Positions 16,767 to 25,756 of a DNA stretch of 64,000 nucleotides are shown piece by piece. Origin of the DNA: Ruegeria pomeroyi (GTDB lineage: Bacteria > Pseudomonadota > Alphaproteobacteria > Rhodobacterales > Rhodobacteraceae); assembly GCF_021405525.1 (NCBI RefSeq), contig NZ_JAGQAG010000001.1:2232001-2296000 (forward strand). The letters are read 5' to 3'. Position numbers and translations under genes: made by a program. The number at the start of each line of letters is the position of its first letter. Within the stretch, counting starts at the first letter, position 1. Under the pieces are notes generated by a model. It was not told the origin of the DNA, did not search any database, and was given only the letters and a program-made list of their open reading frames with translations.

Positions 16767-18026
16767 TCAGCGCGGATTGAGCGGGGGCAACCCGGCCAGC
16801 TGATGATGGCCCGCGCGGTCGGGGCTGTAAACCGCAAGTGCCCGGTCAAGCGCACGCCAGTCCGCCAAATCGCCTCTGGGTGCAGGTCCATAGAGCGCCG
16901 CGCCGAGCGCCCTGAGCGCGCTGGCGATGGCCGGATCGCGGCGCGGGTCCGTGGTGCCGAGCCGCGCCGCCCAGAGATCGAGCGCGGCCAGCGTCGCCGA
17001 CAGATCGCGCCGCCGCGCCGCGGAGATGGCCAAGCTGCGCGCGTGCGCAGGCGAGGCAAGATAGCGGCTAAGTCTGGTCGCGCGCCAGCGTTTCCAGCGC
17101 CGCAGCACGGGCCGGACGGCAAATACGACGACACCCAGCACCAGCACCAGCACCAGCACACCCAAGATCAGCAGCTGTGGCGAAAGCGCGGGCACACTGC
17201 GCGCGACGGGCGCGTCCACGGTCAGATCGACCCCCGGCACCGAGGCCGTTTCCACCTGACCGGTTTCCAGGTTGTACCAGTCGAGCGTGACCGGCGGGGC
17301 GGCGCCGCTTCCGCCGCTTTGCGCCAGATAGGTCACCCGCTCGACCCGGCTGCCGCCCGGTTCGCCGCGCGTTTCGGTTTCGCTCAGCACCGGTTCGGAC
17401 GGGTAGACTGTCAGCCCGGTGACCGGTTCGACAGCTAACAACCCCGGCAGCAGCATCGCCGGTCCACCCTCGATCGTGGCGGTCACTTCACGGATCACGC
17501 TGTCACCGGGGCCAAGCGGTGCGGTGGCCCCGGTGACCTCTTGCGTCAGCGTCACCGCGCGGGCGGCGATGAACGGGTCCAGCCCCTCGGCGCCATCGGG
17601 CAGGATGCCGGTGATCGTGATCGCCTCAATTGGCACGACCTTCTCACGGGGGGCAGAGCTGTCGGGATCGGCCCAGGTCACGATCAGTTCCTGCGGCGGG
17701 ATCACGAAGCGGCCCGGCACCAGCGGCGTGATCCGGTAGCGCCGCGAGACCCCGGACCAGGTGTCGCGGTCAATCCGTTCGCTGATCGGGTTTGTTGCCC
17801 GTTCGGGCAGGCGAACCATCAGGTTCGGCGCCTCGAAAGTGGGGAAGACCACCGGTTTGGGCAACCATGTGGGCACCAGCACCGTGATCCGCAGGTCAAG
17901 CGGCTGGCCCGGTATCGTCTCGGCGGTCTCAAGCTCCACCGTCACGCGGGGCACGTCCTGCGCGCGGGCCGGTCCCGTCACGATAAGCGAGAGCACCGCG
18001 ACGATCAGGAACAGCGCACCTCTCAT
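16767..18026 (-). CDS. BatD-like membrane-anchored protein
   Basis: A 419-residue protein. The ATG at 18026 overlaps the upstream stop (ATGA) and gives a signal peptide (GALFLIVAVLSLIVTGPARA). The periplasmic part has strand-rich repeats such as RVTVELETAETIPGQPLDLRI and YRITPLVPGRFVIPP, typical of BatD. One transmembrane segment (about residues 275-300, Leu/Val-rich LILGVLVLVLVLGVVVF) leads to a short basic cytosolic tail. BatD partners with BatA and BatB in the Bacteroides aerotolerance operon; the biochemical role is unproven. Its periplasmic face could contact the octaheme protein encoded next. Confidence 0.82.
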   Translation of the reverse strand: MRGALFLIVAVLSLIVTGPARAQDVPRVTVELETAETIPGQPLDLRITVLVPTWLPKPVVFPTFEAPNLMVRLPERATNPISERIDRDTWSGVSRRYRITPLVPGRFVIPPQELIVTWADPDSSAPREKVVPIEAITITGILPDGAEGLDPFIAARAVTLTQEVTGATAPLGPGDSVIREVTATIEGGPAMLLPGLLAVEPVTGLTVYPSEPVLSETETRGEPGGSRVERVTYLAQSGGSGAAPPVTLDWYNLETGQVETASVPGVDLTVDAPVARSVPALSPQLLILGVLVLVLVLGVVVFAVRPVLRRWKRWRATRLSRYLASPAHARSLAISAARRRDLSATLAALDLWAARLGTTDPRRDPAIASALRALGAALYGPAPRGDLADWRALDRALAVYSPDRAGHHQLAGLPPLNPR

Positions 18027-19564
18027 TGACCCGCCCCCGATGCCTCGAACCGGAAGCGATAGCGCAGGAAATCCCCCGTTCGGGTGTCGACCGTGTTCAT
18101 CCACTGGTCACTGGTCAGAATCGCCTCTTCGCCGCGCGGTTGCCGGTCAGTCTGGGTGTCGACGCCCCGGTTGGCCTCGTTGTCAAACACAACGTCATCG
18201 GCGCCGATGCCGGTTTCTTCGCCCGTGTCCGAGGCCTCGCGGGCATCCTCGACATAGGTCACGATGCGCCGCGCGGTTTCCAGGTTCTCTGCCGCGCCGG
18301 GAAAGTCCGGGTCGCGCTCCAGCGTGGTTTCAAAGGCGCGCACGCCGTCGCGATACTGGCGGTTCTTAATATGGGCGAGGCCCTGGGTAAAAGAGGCCTC
18401 GGGCGTCTCCAGCCGGTTCAGCACCTCGATCGCCTCGTCATAGCGCCCGGCCCGATAGAGCGCGTGACCCTTCCACATCGGATCGGCAAAAAGGTCACCC
18501 GCGCCTGTGAAGTCGTTCCGGTTGAACGCACGATAGCCCTGCTGGTCGGGTGTCAGGAACCAGTCGGCCAGCCCGTCGGCCCGTGCGGCACCAGGGTTGA
18601 GACCGACCGAGGCGACAAGGCAAAGCGCGCCCCAGCGCATGGTCCAGCCTTGCCGGAACCACAACAGCGCCAGCAGTACGGCGGGCACCGCCAGCCACCA
18701 GCCACGATCCTCCCAGGGCTGGCTGTCATCATCCAGCAGCGCGCGGCGGTAATCCACATTCAGGATCCGGTCCAGCCGCTGCACGTCGCTGTCATCCGTT
18801 GTTGCCCGGACCACCGGCACCGTGCCAAGCCGGTCCAGCCCGATATCCGAAACGCCATCGGGCAGCATCGCCAGAACGGTCGTCGCCGCACCAGCCCCGG
18901 CGGAGTCGAAGGCTGCCACATCGGCACTGTCCAACCCGTCCGCCACGACCAGCACCCCGCCTACGCCTTCGGCGGCTAGGATCTCTTGCGCCAAAGACAG
19001 CGCGGCGGTGGCATTCGCGCCCTCCTGCGGCATCACATCGGGCGTCAGCCCCTCAAGATAAGGCAGCATCACCTGCGCGTCCTCGGTAAAGGGCAAGACC
19101 CGGTGCGCCGTCCCGGCATAGGCCACAAGGGCGGTGCGCGCCCCGGCGCGCAGGTCCAGCAGGTCGCGGATCTTGAACTTGGCGCGCTCCAGCCGGCTTG
19201 GCGCCAGATCGGGCGTGGTCATCGAAGGCGTAACCTCGAGCACGATGACCACAGGTCCGGTCTGGGCCAGAAAGGGATCGGCCTGCCGGGTCCAGGACGG
19301 GCCTGCGGCGCCGATCACCGCCAATGCCAGCAGCGCCGAGACATGGTCGATGGGCAAAAATCGCCGGGCCGCGCCACCGCCCACGGTCAACGCCGCCAGC
19401 AGATGCGGCGCGATCCCCTCGGGCAGCGGCGGCTCGCGGGTCGCCGCGCGCCGGTTCATCCACCACAGCGCCGCCAGCGGCACCAACAGGAGCAGGAACA
19501 GCGGACGAAGGAAGTGGAATGCGTCAGCCACCAGCCCGAGTTCGGAAAGCAGGATCTCGCTCAT
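18023..19564 (-). CDS. BatB/BatC-like fusion: von Willebrand A domain plus TPR
   Basis: A 513-residue inner-membrane protein. The start overlaps the previous stop (ATGA). Two N-terminal membrane segments flank a DUF1355/BatA-type region, a VWA domain follows (about residues 90-290), then a membrane helix near WWLAVPAVLLALLWF. A TPR-rich part (ALYRAGRYDEAIEVLNRLE and onward) corresponds to BatC fused to BatB. The metal-site motif is unusual: where VWA domains carry DxSxS, this has EVTPS (Glu for Asp, Thr for Ser), so metal binding may be weakened. BatA next door keeps a normal DISDS. Confidence 0.83.
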   Translation of the reverse strand: MSEILLSELGLVADAFHFLRPLFLLLLVPLAALWWMNRRAATREPPLPEGIAPHLLAALTVGGGAARRFLPIDHVSALLALAVIGAAGPSWTRQADPFLAQTGPVVIVLEVTPSMTTPDLAPSRLERAKFKIRDLLDLRAGARTALVAYAGTAHRVLPFTEDAQVMLPYLEGLTPDVMPQEGANATAALSLAQEILAAEGVGGVLVVADGLDSADVAAFDSAGAGAATTVLAMLPDGVSDIGLDRLGTVPVVRATTDDSDVQRLDRILNVDYRRALLDDDSQPWEDRGWWLAVPAVLLALLWFRQGWTMRWGALCLVASVGLNPGAARADGLADWFLTPDQQGYRAFNRNDFTGAGDLFADPMWKGHALYRAGRYDEAIEVLNRLETPEASFTQGLAHIKNRQYRDGVRAFETTLERDPDFPGAAENLETARRIVTYVEDAREASDTGEETGIGADDVVFDNEANRGVDTQTDRQPRGEEAILTSDQWMNTVDTRTGDFLRYRFRFEASGAGQ

Positions 19565-20544
19565 GCCGCCCTCCGCCCTCTTTGGGGAAGGCTCAGCAGC
19601 CCCAGCGCCCCGATCCCAAGCGCAGCCGCCAGCCCAAGCAGCCATGAGGACAGAACCCTGCGCGGACGATACGACACCTGTTCGACCAGCCGGGGGGACA
19701 GCGCGTCGATCCGCTGATAGACCCCGGCCAGCGCCTCTACGTCCGAGGCGAAAAAGGAGCTGCCGCCGGTGCGGCTGGCGATATCGGCCAGCGTGCGGGT
19801 GTCGACGCGGGTATCTCCGCTGGCCTGCGGGTCGCCCACCGCAATCGTGTGGATCTCGACCCCGCGCGCGCGAGCGATCTCGGCCGCGTTGAGCGGGCTC
19901 ATCCGGCTGCCGGTATCGGCGCCGTCCGACAACAGGATCAACAGGCGCTGCTCGACCTCGCTGATTTCAAAGGTGCGAATGGCCAGACCGATCGCGTCGC
20001 CGATGGCGGTATGTGGCCCGGCCATGCCGACCTCGGTCTGCGCGACCAGTGCGGCGATAGTGGCCAGATCCTCGGTCAGCGGCGCCTGGAGAAAGGCCTG
20101 GGTGCCGAACACGATCAGCGCGATCCGGTCGCCCTCGCGCTCGGCCACGAAGCGGCTCACCACCTCTTTGACCGCATCCAGACGTTGCAGACGGGTGCCA
20201 TCGGGGGCGGCGAAATCGACGATGTCCATCGAGTCGGAAATGTCGATGGCCAGAACCACATCGCGGGCCGAGCGTGTCATCTCGATCGGGGCGCCCAGCC
20301 GTTCGGGTCGTGCCAACGCCAGCACTAGCAGCACCCAGACGGTAATCGCCACCGTCATCTGGAGCCGGGTCCGCCGCAGGATCACCGCCCCCTCGCCCGG
20401 TGTCACCTCTGCCACACGTACGATCTGGCGAAAGAAGGGAAAGCGCAGTGCCGAGACGTGCTCGCGCCGCGCGGGCAGATAGCGCCAGACCACAAGCGGC
20501 AGCGGCAGGAGCAACAGCGCAAGTGGAAAGCCAAGGGCGATCAT
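19561..20544 (-). CDS. BatA-like von Willebrand factor A domain protein
   Basis: A 327-residue inner-membrane protein starting at an ATG that overlaps the DUF4381 stop. N-terminal helices (MIALGFPLALLLLPLPLVVW and a second near residue 80) precede a VWA domain with an intact MIDAS motif, AIDISDSM, followed by the conserved LSDGADTGS. A C-terminal helix (LLGLAAALGIGALGLLSL) anchors the end. In MoxR systems such VWA proteins are thought to act with the AAA+ ATPase as chaperones for metal or cofactor insertion. Gene order DUF58-DUF4381-BatA-BatB-BatD supports that assignment. Confidence 0.88.
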   Translation of the reverse strand: MIALGFPLALLLLPLPLVVWRYLPARREHVSALRFPFFRQIVRVAEVTPGEGAVILRRTRLQMTVAITVWVLLVLALARPERLGAPIEMTRSARDVVLAIDISDSMDIVDFAAPDGTRLQRLDAVKEVVSRFVAEREGDRIALIVFGTQAFLQAPLTEDLATIAALVAQTEVGMAGPHTAIGDAIGLAIRTFEISEVEQRLLILLSDGADTGSRMSPLNAAEIARARGVEIHTIAVGDPQASGDTRVDTRTLADIASRTGGSSFFASDVEALAGVYQRIDALSPRLVEQVSYRPRRVLSSWLLGLAAALGIGALGLLSLPQRGRRAA

Positions 20545-21026
20545 CGCGACACCTCGCGCCGATGGCGGCGGATCCAGTTTGCGGCCAGATCGGCGAGACC
20601 GGAGGACGCGGTACTGCCCGACCGATAAGGCGCGCTGGCCAGTGCCTGTCCGGGTCCCTGGGTGAACGCCGTGCCACCCCCACCGGTCCGGTCGAGAAAA
20701 ACCAGCCATTCAGTACCGCTCAACCCGGCCACCTCATGTCGCGGAAAGGCCACCAGCGCGGTGCGCCGCAGCACTTCGGCGATCGCCACCGGGTCGCCGC
20801 CCGCGCGTGCCAGCGCGGCCAGCGCCGCGCGCCGGTAGCGATTGGCGTGATAATGGCGCCACCAGCGCCAGAGGCCATAGATCACAGCAACGCCGGCAAG
20901 CACTGCCAGCACCGCCCAACCGGCGGTTTGCGGCAGCATCGACACTGGCGGCGGCGGGTCGGGTGGCACCAGCTGGCCGATCAGATCGACCAGAGTGACC
21001 GGCGGGTCCTGTCCCTGCTCGCTCAT
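20541..21026 (-). CDS. DUF4381 domain membrane protein
   Basis: A 161-residue protein with one transmembrane helix (about residues 34-52, GWAVLAVLAGVAVIYGLW). A cytosolic basic/helical part follows (YRRAALAALARAG, ALVAFPRHEVAGLSG), matching DUF4381. This family is found almost only between DUF58 and VWA genes in MoxR clusters and has no assigned activity. Both ends overlap neighbours by four bases (ATGA), so its amount is probably tied to theirs. Confidence 0.85.
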   Translation of the reverse strand: MSEQGQDPPVTLVDLIGQLVPPDPPPPVSMLPQTAGWAVLAVLAGVAVIYGLWRWWRHYHANRYRRAALAALARAGGDPVAIAEVLRRTALVAFPRHEVAGLSGTEWLVFLDRTGGGGTAFTQGPGQALASAPYRSGSTASSGLADLAANWIRRHRREVSR

Positions 21027-22006
21027 CTCGGGCCAAGCCCCATCAGACGTTTCATCTGGGTCAGGCTGTCCTCGGCCGCGCTCAGCGGCAGCACCGGCAC
21101 GCGATAACGGCGCTGCCAGTCCAGCACCTCGGCCAGACGTCCGCGCGACATCTCGCGCAGGTCGCGATGCACCGTCGTGTTTCCGGTGTCGATCTCGGCC
21201 TGAAGCTCACCATCAGAGATCACCAGTTTCAGCCCCTCGGGAACATCGTCCGCGATTGGGTCGGTCACCAGCCCCAGGATCAGGTCGTTCTGGCGCGACA
21301 GAGCATTGACCAGTTTCTGCGTCAGCTCGTCGATCACGTCGAAATCGGAAAAGACAAGGATCAGGTGATTGCGCGGCGCGATCCGTCCCACCGCTTGCAA
21401 CACGTCGTTCAGGCCGACCGGCGCCACCTTGGGGGCATCGGCCCGCAACAGCGCATTGGCCCGCGTGATGGCCAGCAGCAACCGGTCGAGCGCGGCGCGG
21501 CTGCGCTGGGGCCGGATCTCGGCCAGGGTTTCGTCGCCAAAGACGATGCCGCCGACCCGGTCGCCCTGATCGAGAATGCGGAAGGCGGCAAGTGCAGCGC
21601 ATTCCGCCGCCGTGACCGATTTCATGTTCAGCACCGAACCGAAGAACATCGACATCCGCTGATCGACCACGATCAACGTCGGGCGGTCGCGCTCTTCGGT
21701 GAAGACCCGGACATGCGGCTTGCCGGTGCGCGCCGTCACCTTCCAGTCGATCGAGCGGATATCGTCCGAAGGCAGGTAGTCGCGCAATTCCTCGAAATTC
21801 AGCCCGCGCCCGCGCATCCGCGACGCATGGCGTCCGTTCAGCGCGCTGCCGGCGGGTTGGCGTGGCAGAAAGCTGAGCGTCCGGGCGCGGCCTTCGAGCT
21901 TGCGCAGATGCGCAAGCTCCACATGCACGCGCGGATCGGTTCCCGCCCCTGCCGGTGGCAGGGCGGGCAGTGTACCGGTCCGTATGCGGGCGGCCCTGTC
22001 GAACAT
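21023..22006 (-). CDS. DUF58 domain protein
   Basis: A 327-residue soluble protein. The DUF58 signature is clear: SRMRGRGLNFEELRDYLPSDDIRSIDWKVTART in essence, followed by a degenerate VWA-like fold (LIVVDQRMSMFFGS, LILVFSDFDVIDEL). The protein begins with MFDRAARI 10 bases after moxR. DUF58 proteins accompany MoxR ATPases across bacteria and likely act as cytosolic adaptors. The VQDxSxS-like loop reads VDQRMSMFF, keeping Asp and Ser at two of the metal positions. Confidence 0.88.
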   Translation of the reverse strand: MFDRAARIRTGTLPALPPAGAGTDPRVHVELAHLRKLEGRARTLSFLPRQPAGSALNGRHASRMRGRGLNFEELRDYLPSDDIRSIDWKVTARTGKPHVRVFTEERDRPTLIVVDQRMSMFFGSVLNMKSVTAAECAALAAFRILDQGDRVGGIVFGDETLAEIRPQRSRAALDRLLLAITRANALLRADAPKVAPVGLNDVLQAVGRIAPRNHLILVFSDFDVIDELTQKLVNALSRQNDLILGLVTDPIADDVPEGLKLVISDGELQAEIDTGNTTVHRDLREMSRGRLAEVLDWQRRYRVPVLPLSAAEDSLTQMKRLMGLGPR

Positions 22007-22016
22007 CGTGACGGTC

Positions 22017-23009
22017 CTAGGTCAGTGCAACTTGCGCGATCATCTCAGAAATCACCCGGTCCGGGGTGATCCCGTCGCCCATCGCCTCGTATGTCAGTCC
22101 CAGCCGGTGGCGGAACACGTTGGGGGCCACCGCGCGGATATCGGCGGGATCGACATAATCGCGCCCTTCCAGCCAGGCATGGGTGCGCCCGCATTTATCA
22201 AGCGCCAGCGAGGCGCGCGGGCTGGCGCCCACCCCGATCCAGCGGCCCAGATCGGGGCCGAAACGGTCCGGCACCCGCGTCGCGTTGACCAGATCGGCCA
22301 TGTAGCGTTCCATCGCGTCCGAGACGTGAATGCCGACGATCTCGCGCCGCGCCTCAAAAACCGTCTCTTGCGAAATCGCGGGCGGGCGTTCCTTTGCCAC
22401 CTTGTCCTTGGGCGCATTGGCGGCGGCCTCTTCGCCACGCACGAGGCGGATCACCTTCACCTCGTCCTCGACCGGGGGATAGGTGATCATCACATGCATC
22501 AGGAACCGGTCCATCTGCGCCTCGGGCAAGGGATAGGTGCCCTCTTGTTCGATCGGGTTCTGGGTCGCCATCACCATGAACAGCGGCGGCATCTTGTGCG
22601 TGGTGCCGGAAACGGTCACCTGCCGCTCTTCCATTGCTTCCAGCAGCGCCGCCTGCACCTTGGCCGGGGCGCGGTTGATCTCGTCGGCCAGCACGATATT
22701 GGCAAAGATCGGTCCCGGCTCGAAGCGGAACTCCGACCCCTTGTCTGTCTGGTAATACACCTCGGTCCCGGTCACGTCCGAGGGCAACAGGTCGGGCGTG
22801 AACTGGATGCGGCTGAAATCGGTCTCGAGGTTCTTGGCCAGCGCTTTGATCGCGCGCGTCTTGGCCAGGCCCGGCAGGCCTTCGACCAGCAGGTTGCCAT
22901 TGGCCAGAAGCCCGATCACCAGCATCCGGACCACGTCCTGCTGGCCGATGATGGAATCGCCCATGCGCGCAATCAGGGTGTCGATGTCGTCGCGCGGCGT
23001 GCTGCCCAT
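22017..23009 (-). CDS. MoxR-family AAA+ ATPase
   Basis: A 330-residue AAA_3 ATPase. The start at 23009 follows GGAG; the frame is open upstream but lacks conserved residues. Walker A is EGLPGLAKT, Walker B is VLADEINRAPAKVQAALLEAMEE, and the sensor motifs MATQNPIEQEGTYPLPEAQMDRF are canonical for MoxR. The C-terminal lid has ASPRASLAL. MoxR ATPases are proposed chaperones for maturing enzyme complexes, classically methanol dehydrogenase. Here it heads a run of seven further genes ending in a multiheme cytochrome and a phosphatase. Confidence 0.93.
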   Translation of the reverse strand: MGSTPRDDIDTLIARMGDSIIGQQDVVRMLVIGLLANGNLLVEGLPGLAKTRAIKALAKNLETDFSRIQFTPDLLPSDVTGTEVYYQTDKGSEFRFEPGPIFANIVLADEINRAPAKVQAALLEAMEERQVTVSGTTHKMPPLFMVMATQNPIEQEGTYPLPEAQMDRFLMHVMITYPPVEDEVKVIRLVRGEEAAANAPKDKVAKERPPAISQETVFEARREIVGIHVSDAMERYMADLVNATRVPDRFGPDLGRWIGVGASPRASLALDKCGRTHAWLEGRDYVDPADIRAVAPNVFRHRLGLTYEAMGDGITPDRVISEMIAQVALT

Positions 23010-23101
23010 ATGCGCCTCCGTCTTTCTCGGGTTTCGCGGCCGTCCCCTTGGTGGGGGCCGAACCGGGTGGCGGCCTGCCTGCCCGCCTCGGCAAGACAAG
23101 A

Positions 23102-23123
23102 CCGGCGGGAATACACCCGCCGG
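23102..23123 (-). terminator. Hairpin between sulfatase and moxR genes
   Basis: An 8-bp perfect stem CCGGCGGG/CCCGCCGG with a 6-base loop, followed on the minus strand by TCTTGTCTT. It may end or attenuate the sulfatase transcript before moxR, so joint transcription of the two is uncertain. Confidence 0.6.
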
Positions 23124-23139
23124 CCCAGATGGCATCAGA

Positions 23140-24696
23140 TCAATTCGAACTGGTGTTCGATGTCAGTTTCTCCAGCGCGGCACCCAGGTTGAAGCTGCCC
23201 GGCGACTGGCGCGGCGGGTAGTCCTTGTAGGTTTCCAGATGCTGGGTCACATAAGCCACTGCCGGCAGCACCATGAACGCCCGGTCGAACCGCCACATGT
23301 CGTAATTGGCCGATTCGTGATCCGCCCGCTCGAACGGGTCGCCCAGCAGATCGAACAGCTTGGGCAGACGCAGTTCAAAGAACGGTTCCTGCCAGACCTC
23401 GAAGCCGTGGCCGCGCTGCTCCAGGAACACCATCTTCCAGCGGCCATAGCGCAGGTTGGCCAGATCGCCGTCATCGGTCCAGTAGAAGAACTCCTTGCGC
23501 GGGCCCTCCTCGACCTCGCCCGAGAAATAGGGCAGCAGGTTGTAGCCGTCGAGATGCACCTTGTACTCGCGCCCGATCGCCGAATGACCGGTCAGGAGCT
23601 TGTCCTTGACATCGGTCTCGCCCACGGCCGCGAGGATGGTGGGCAGCATGTCCTCGTGCGAGAAGATGTCGTTATAGACGGTGCCCGGTTCGATGACGCC
23701 GGGCCACTTGATCAGGGTCGGCACACGATATCCGCCTTCCCAGTTCGAGTTCTTCTCGTTGCGGAAGGGGGTGGTGCCGCCATCCGGCCAGCTGAACACC
23801 TCGGCGCCGTTGTCCGAGGAATACATGATCACCGTGTTGTCGGCGATGCCCAGCTCTTCGACCTTGTCGAGAACCTGGCCCACGTGACCGTCATGCTCGA
23901 CCATGCCATCGGCATAGATACCCAGCCCGGTGACGCCATCGGATTCCGGCTTCAGGTGGGTGTTCACGTGCATCCGGGTGGTGTTGTACCACAGGAAGAA
24001 CGGCTTGTCGGCGGCCACCGCGCGTTCCATGAAGTCGATGGCCGAGGCAGTCACCTCTTCGTCCACCGTCTCCATCCGCTTCTTGGTGAGCGGGCCGGTA
24101 TCCTCGATCTGGCCGTCCGAAGTTGCGCGAATGACGCCGCGCGGGCCGAAATTCTCGCGGAAACCGGGGATCTTCGGATAATCGGGATGCTCTGGCTCTT
24201 CCTCGGCATTCAGGTGATAGAGATTGCCAAAGAACTCGTCAAAACCGTGATTGGTCGGCAGATGCTCGTCCAGGTCGCCCAGGTGGTTCTTGCCGTATTG
24301 GGCGGTCATATAGCCGTGATTCTTGAGCAAGCCCGCGATGGTCGGGTCCTTCTCGGACAGACCTTCCTTGGCGCCTGGCAGCCCGACCTTGAGCAGGCCG
24401 GTCCGAAGCGGGCTTTGCCCGGTGATGAAAGCCGCGCGCCCGGCGGTACAGCTCTGCTGGCCGTACCAGTCGGTGAACAGCGCACCCTCGGAGGCGATCC
24501 GGTCGATATTCGGCGTCCGGTATCCCATCATGCCCCGGTTATAGGCCGACGTGTTCATCCAGCCCACGTCATCGCCCCAGATGATCAGAAAATTGGGCTT
24601 CTGATCCTGCGCGATCGCGAAACTTGGCGCGATCGCCAACGTTAGTGCAACAGCGGCCTGCACCGCGCGTTGCCTCATCCTCAATGTGGCAGCCAC
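23140..24696 (-). CDS. Arylsulfatase A-type sulfatase
   Basis: A 518-residue exported sulfatase. The GTG at 24696 is preferred because AAGGAG lies seven bases before it; it yields a signal peptide ending IAPSFAIAQ. Metal ligands are in IIWGDDVGW and SSDNGAEVF. The cysteine converted to formylglycine is in CTAGRAAFITGQ, a CxAxR form of the sulfatase motif. YGKNHLGDLDE and TRMHVNTH supply further active-site residues. The enzyme hydrolyses a sulfate ester in the periplasm; its substrate is unknown. No formylglycine-generating enzyme or anSME maturase is visible in the window. A Crp-type regulator is divergent. Confidence 0.9.
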   Translation of the reverse strand: MAATLRMRQRAVQAAVALTLAIAPSFAIAQDQKPNFLIIWGDDVGWMNTSAYNRGMMGYRTPNIDRIASEGALFTDWYGQQSCTAGRAAFITGQSPLRTGLLKVGLPGAKEGLSEKDPTIAGLLKNHGYMTAQYGKNHLGDLDEHLPTNHGFDEFFGNLYHLNAEEEPEHPDYPKIPGFRENFGPRGVIRATSDGQIEDTGPLTKKRMETVDEEVTASAIDFMERAVAADKPFFLWYNTTRMHVNTHLKPESDGVTGLGIYADGMVEHDGHVGQVLDKVEELGIADNTVIMYSSDNGAEVFSWPDGGTTPFRNEKNSNWEGGYRVPTLIKWPGVIEPGTVYNDIFSHEDMLPTILAAVGETDVKDKLLTGHSAIGREYKVHLDGYNLLPYFSGEVEEGPRKEFFYWTDDGDLANLRYGRWKMVFLEQRGHGFEVWQEPFFELRLPKLFDLLGDPFERADHESANYDMWRFDRAFMVLPAVAYVTQHLETYKDYPPRQSPGSFNLGAALEKLTSNTSSN

Positions 24697-24834
24697 GAAC
24701 CTTCTCCTTTTTGAACTGACCGGATGTCTCAAAATGGTATCAAGAAACGAGTAGACAAAAGTATCATTTGATTGCTTTGTGAAAATTCTCTCTTATTTTC
24801 TGAGGGTAACGGAAGACGTCAAGGAGTGCGCATC

Positions 24835-25509
24835 ATGCCTGTCGATCCGGCTCTCTTTGGAGACAGCGGGTGGTTCGCCGCGTGTCCCGAGAGCCTGCGC
24901 GAGGCACTGGTTGCAAGGGGGCAGTGGCGCAAATACGCGCCGGGGGAACGGGCCACGGGCGATGTCGAGGCGCCGCAGGCCGGCATGTTCGGTGTCTATC
25001 AGGGGACCTTTGACATCAAGACTCCGCGCGCGGATGGTGAACTTGTCACCTTTCATTCCCTTTCGCGCGGGCACTGGATCGGCGATATCTCGATCCTGTC
25101 GGAGCAAAACCAGCTTGCCGTGATGGAGGCACGAGTCGCATCTGAAGTGCTGTTCGTTCCGGCCCCGGTGGTTCTCGACATCGTTACACGGACCCCAGCC
25201 CATTATCGCGATTTCTACCGGCTGACCCGGCGCAACATGAACATCGCGATCGAGGCGCTGATTGGTCTAGTCGCTTCGGATGCCGATCACAAGATCGCCT
25301 TTCGCCTGCTCCAGCTTGACCGCATGAACTGTGTTCCCGGCGGATGGCTGGACATGTCCCAGAACGACCTGGCCGAGATGCTTGGCCTGTCCATCGCCTC
25401 GGTCCGTCGCGGGCTGACAGAACTCGCCAGAGCAAATGCGATAGAACTCGGCTATGCCCGAATGCGTGTTCACCGGGCTAAGCTGGCTTCGTGGATCGAA
25501 ACACACTGA
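24835..25509 (+). CDS. Crp/Fnr family transcriptional regulator
   Basis: A 224-residue regulator. The ATG at 24835 follows AAGGAG with eight-base spacing. The N-terminal part has a cNMP-binding beta-barrel (GVYQGTFDIKTP, FHSLSRGHWIGDISILSE). The C-terminal part has a Crp-type helix-turn-helix (MSQNDLAEMLGLSIASVRRGLTEL). The cysteines needed for an Fnr-type Fe-S cluster are absent in the N-terminus, so it is more likely to sense a small molecule or nothing known. It faces the sulfatase across 138 bases and is the obvious candidate to control the sulfatase and perhaps the whole array. Confidence 0.88.
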   Translation: MPVDPALFGDSGWFAACPESLREALVARGQWRKYAPGERATGDVEAPQAGMFGVYQGTFDIKTPRADGELVTFHSLSRGHWIGDISILSEQNQLAVMEARVASEVLFVPAPVVLDIVTRTPAHYRDFYRLTRRNMNIAIEALIGLVASDADHKIAFRLLQLDRMNCVPGGWLDMSQNDLAEMLGLSIASVRRGLTELARANAIELGYARMRVHRAKLASWIETH

Positions 25510-25591
25510 CGCCGGGGGGAACCTGTTCCAATCCGCCCTACCGCCTTGCGGTTCAAGGCGTTGGGTCAGGGATCAACAAAAGGGTTTGATA

Positions 25592-25674
<83 letters not shown>

Positions 25675-25756
25675 CCCGGGCTATACGGTATCGCCGCGGC
25701 CTCTGCAATCGTCAATCTGCGGATTTTTCTTGCCTTCGTCACAACAGCTTCGCCAA

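Noticed and set aside
19561-20709. Upstream start for the BatA-like protein adding 55 residues
   Set aside because: The added part lies within the DUF4381 gene and is Arg/Gly-rich shadow sequence. The ATG overlapping the previous stop is better.
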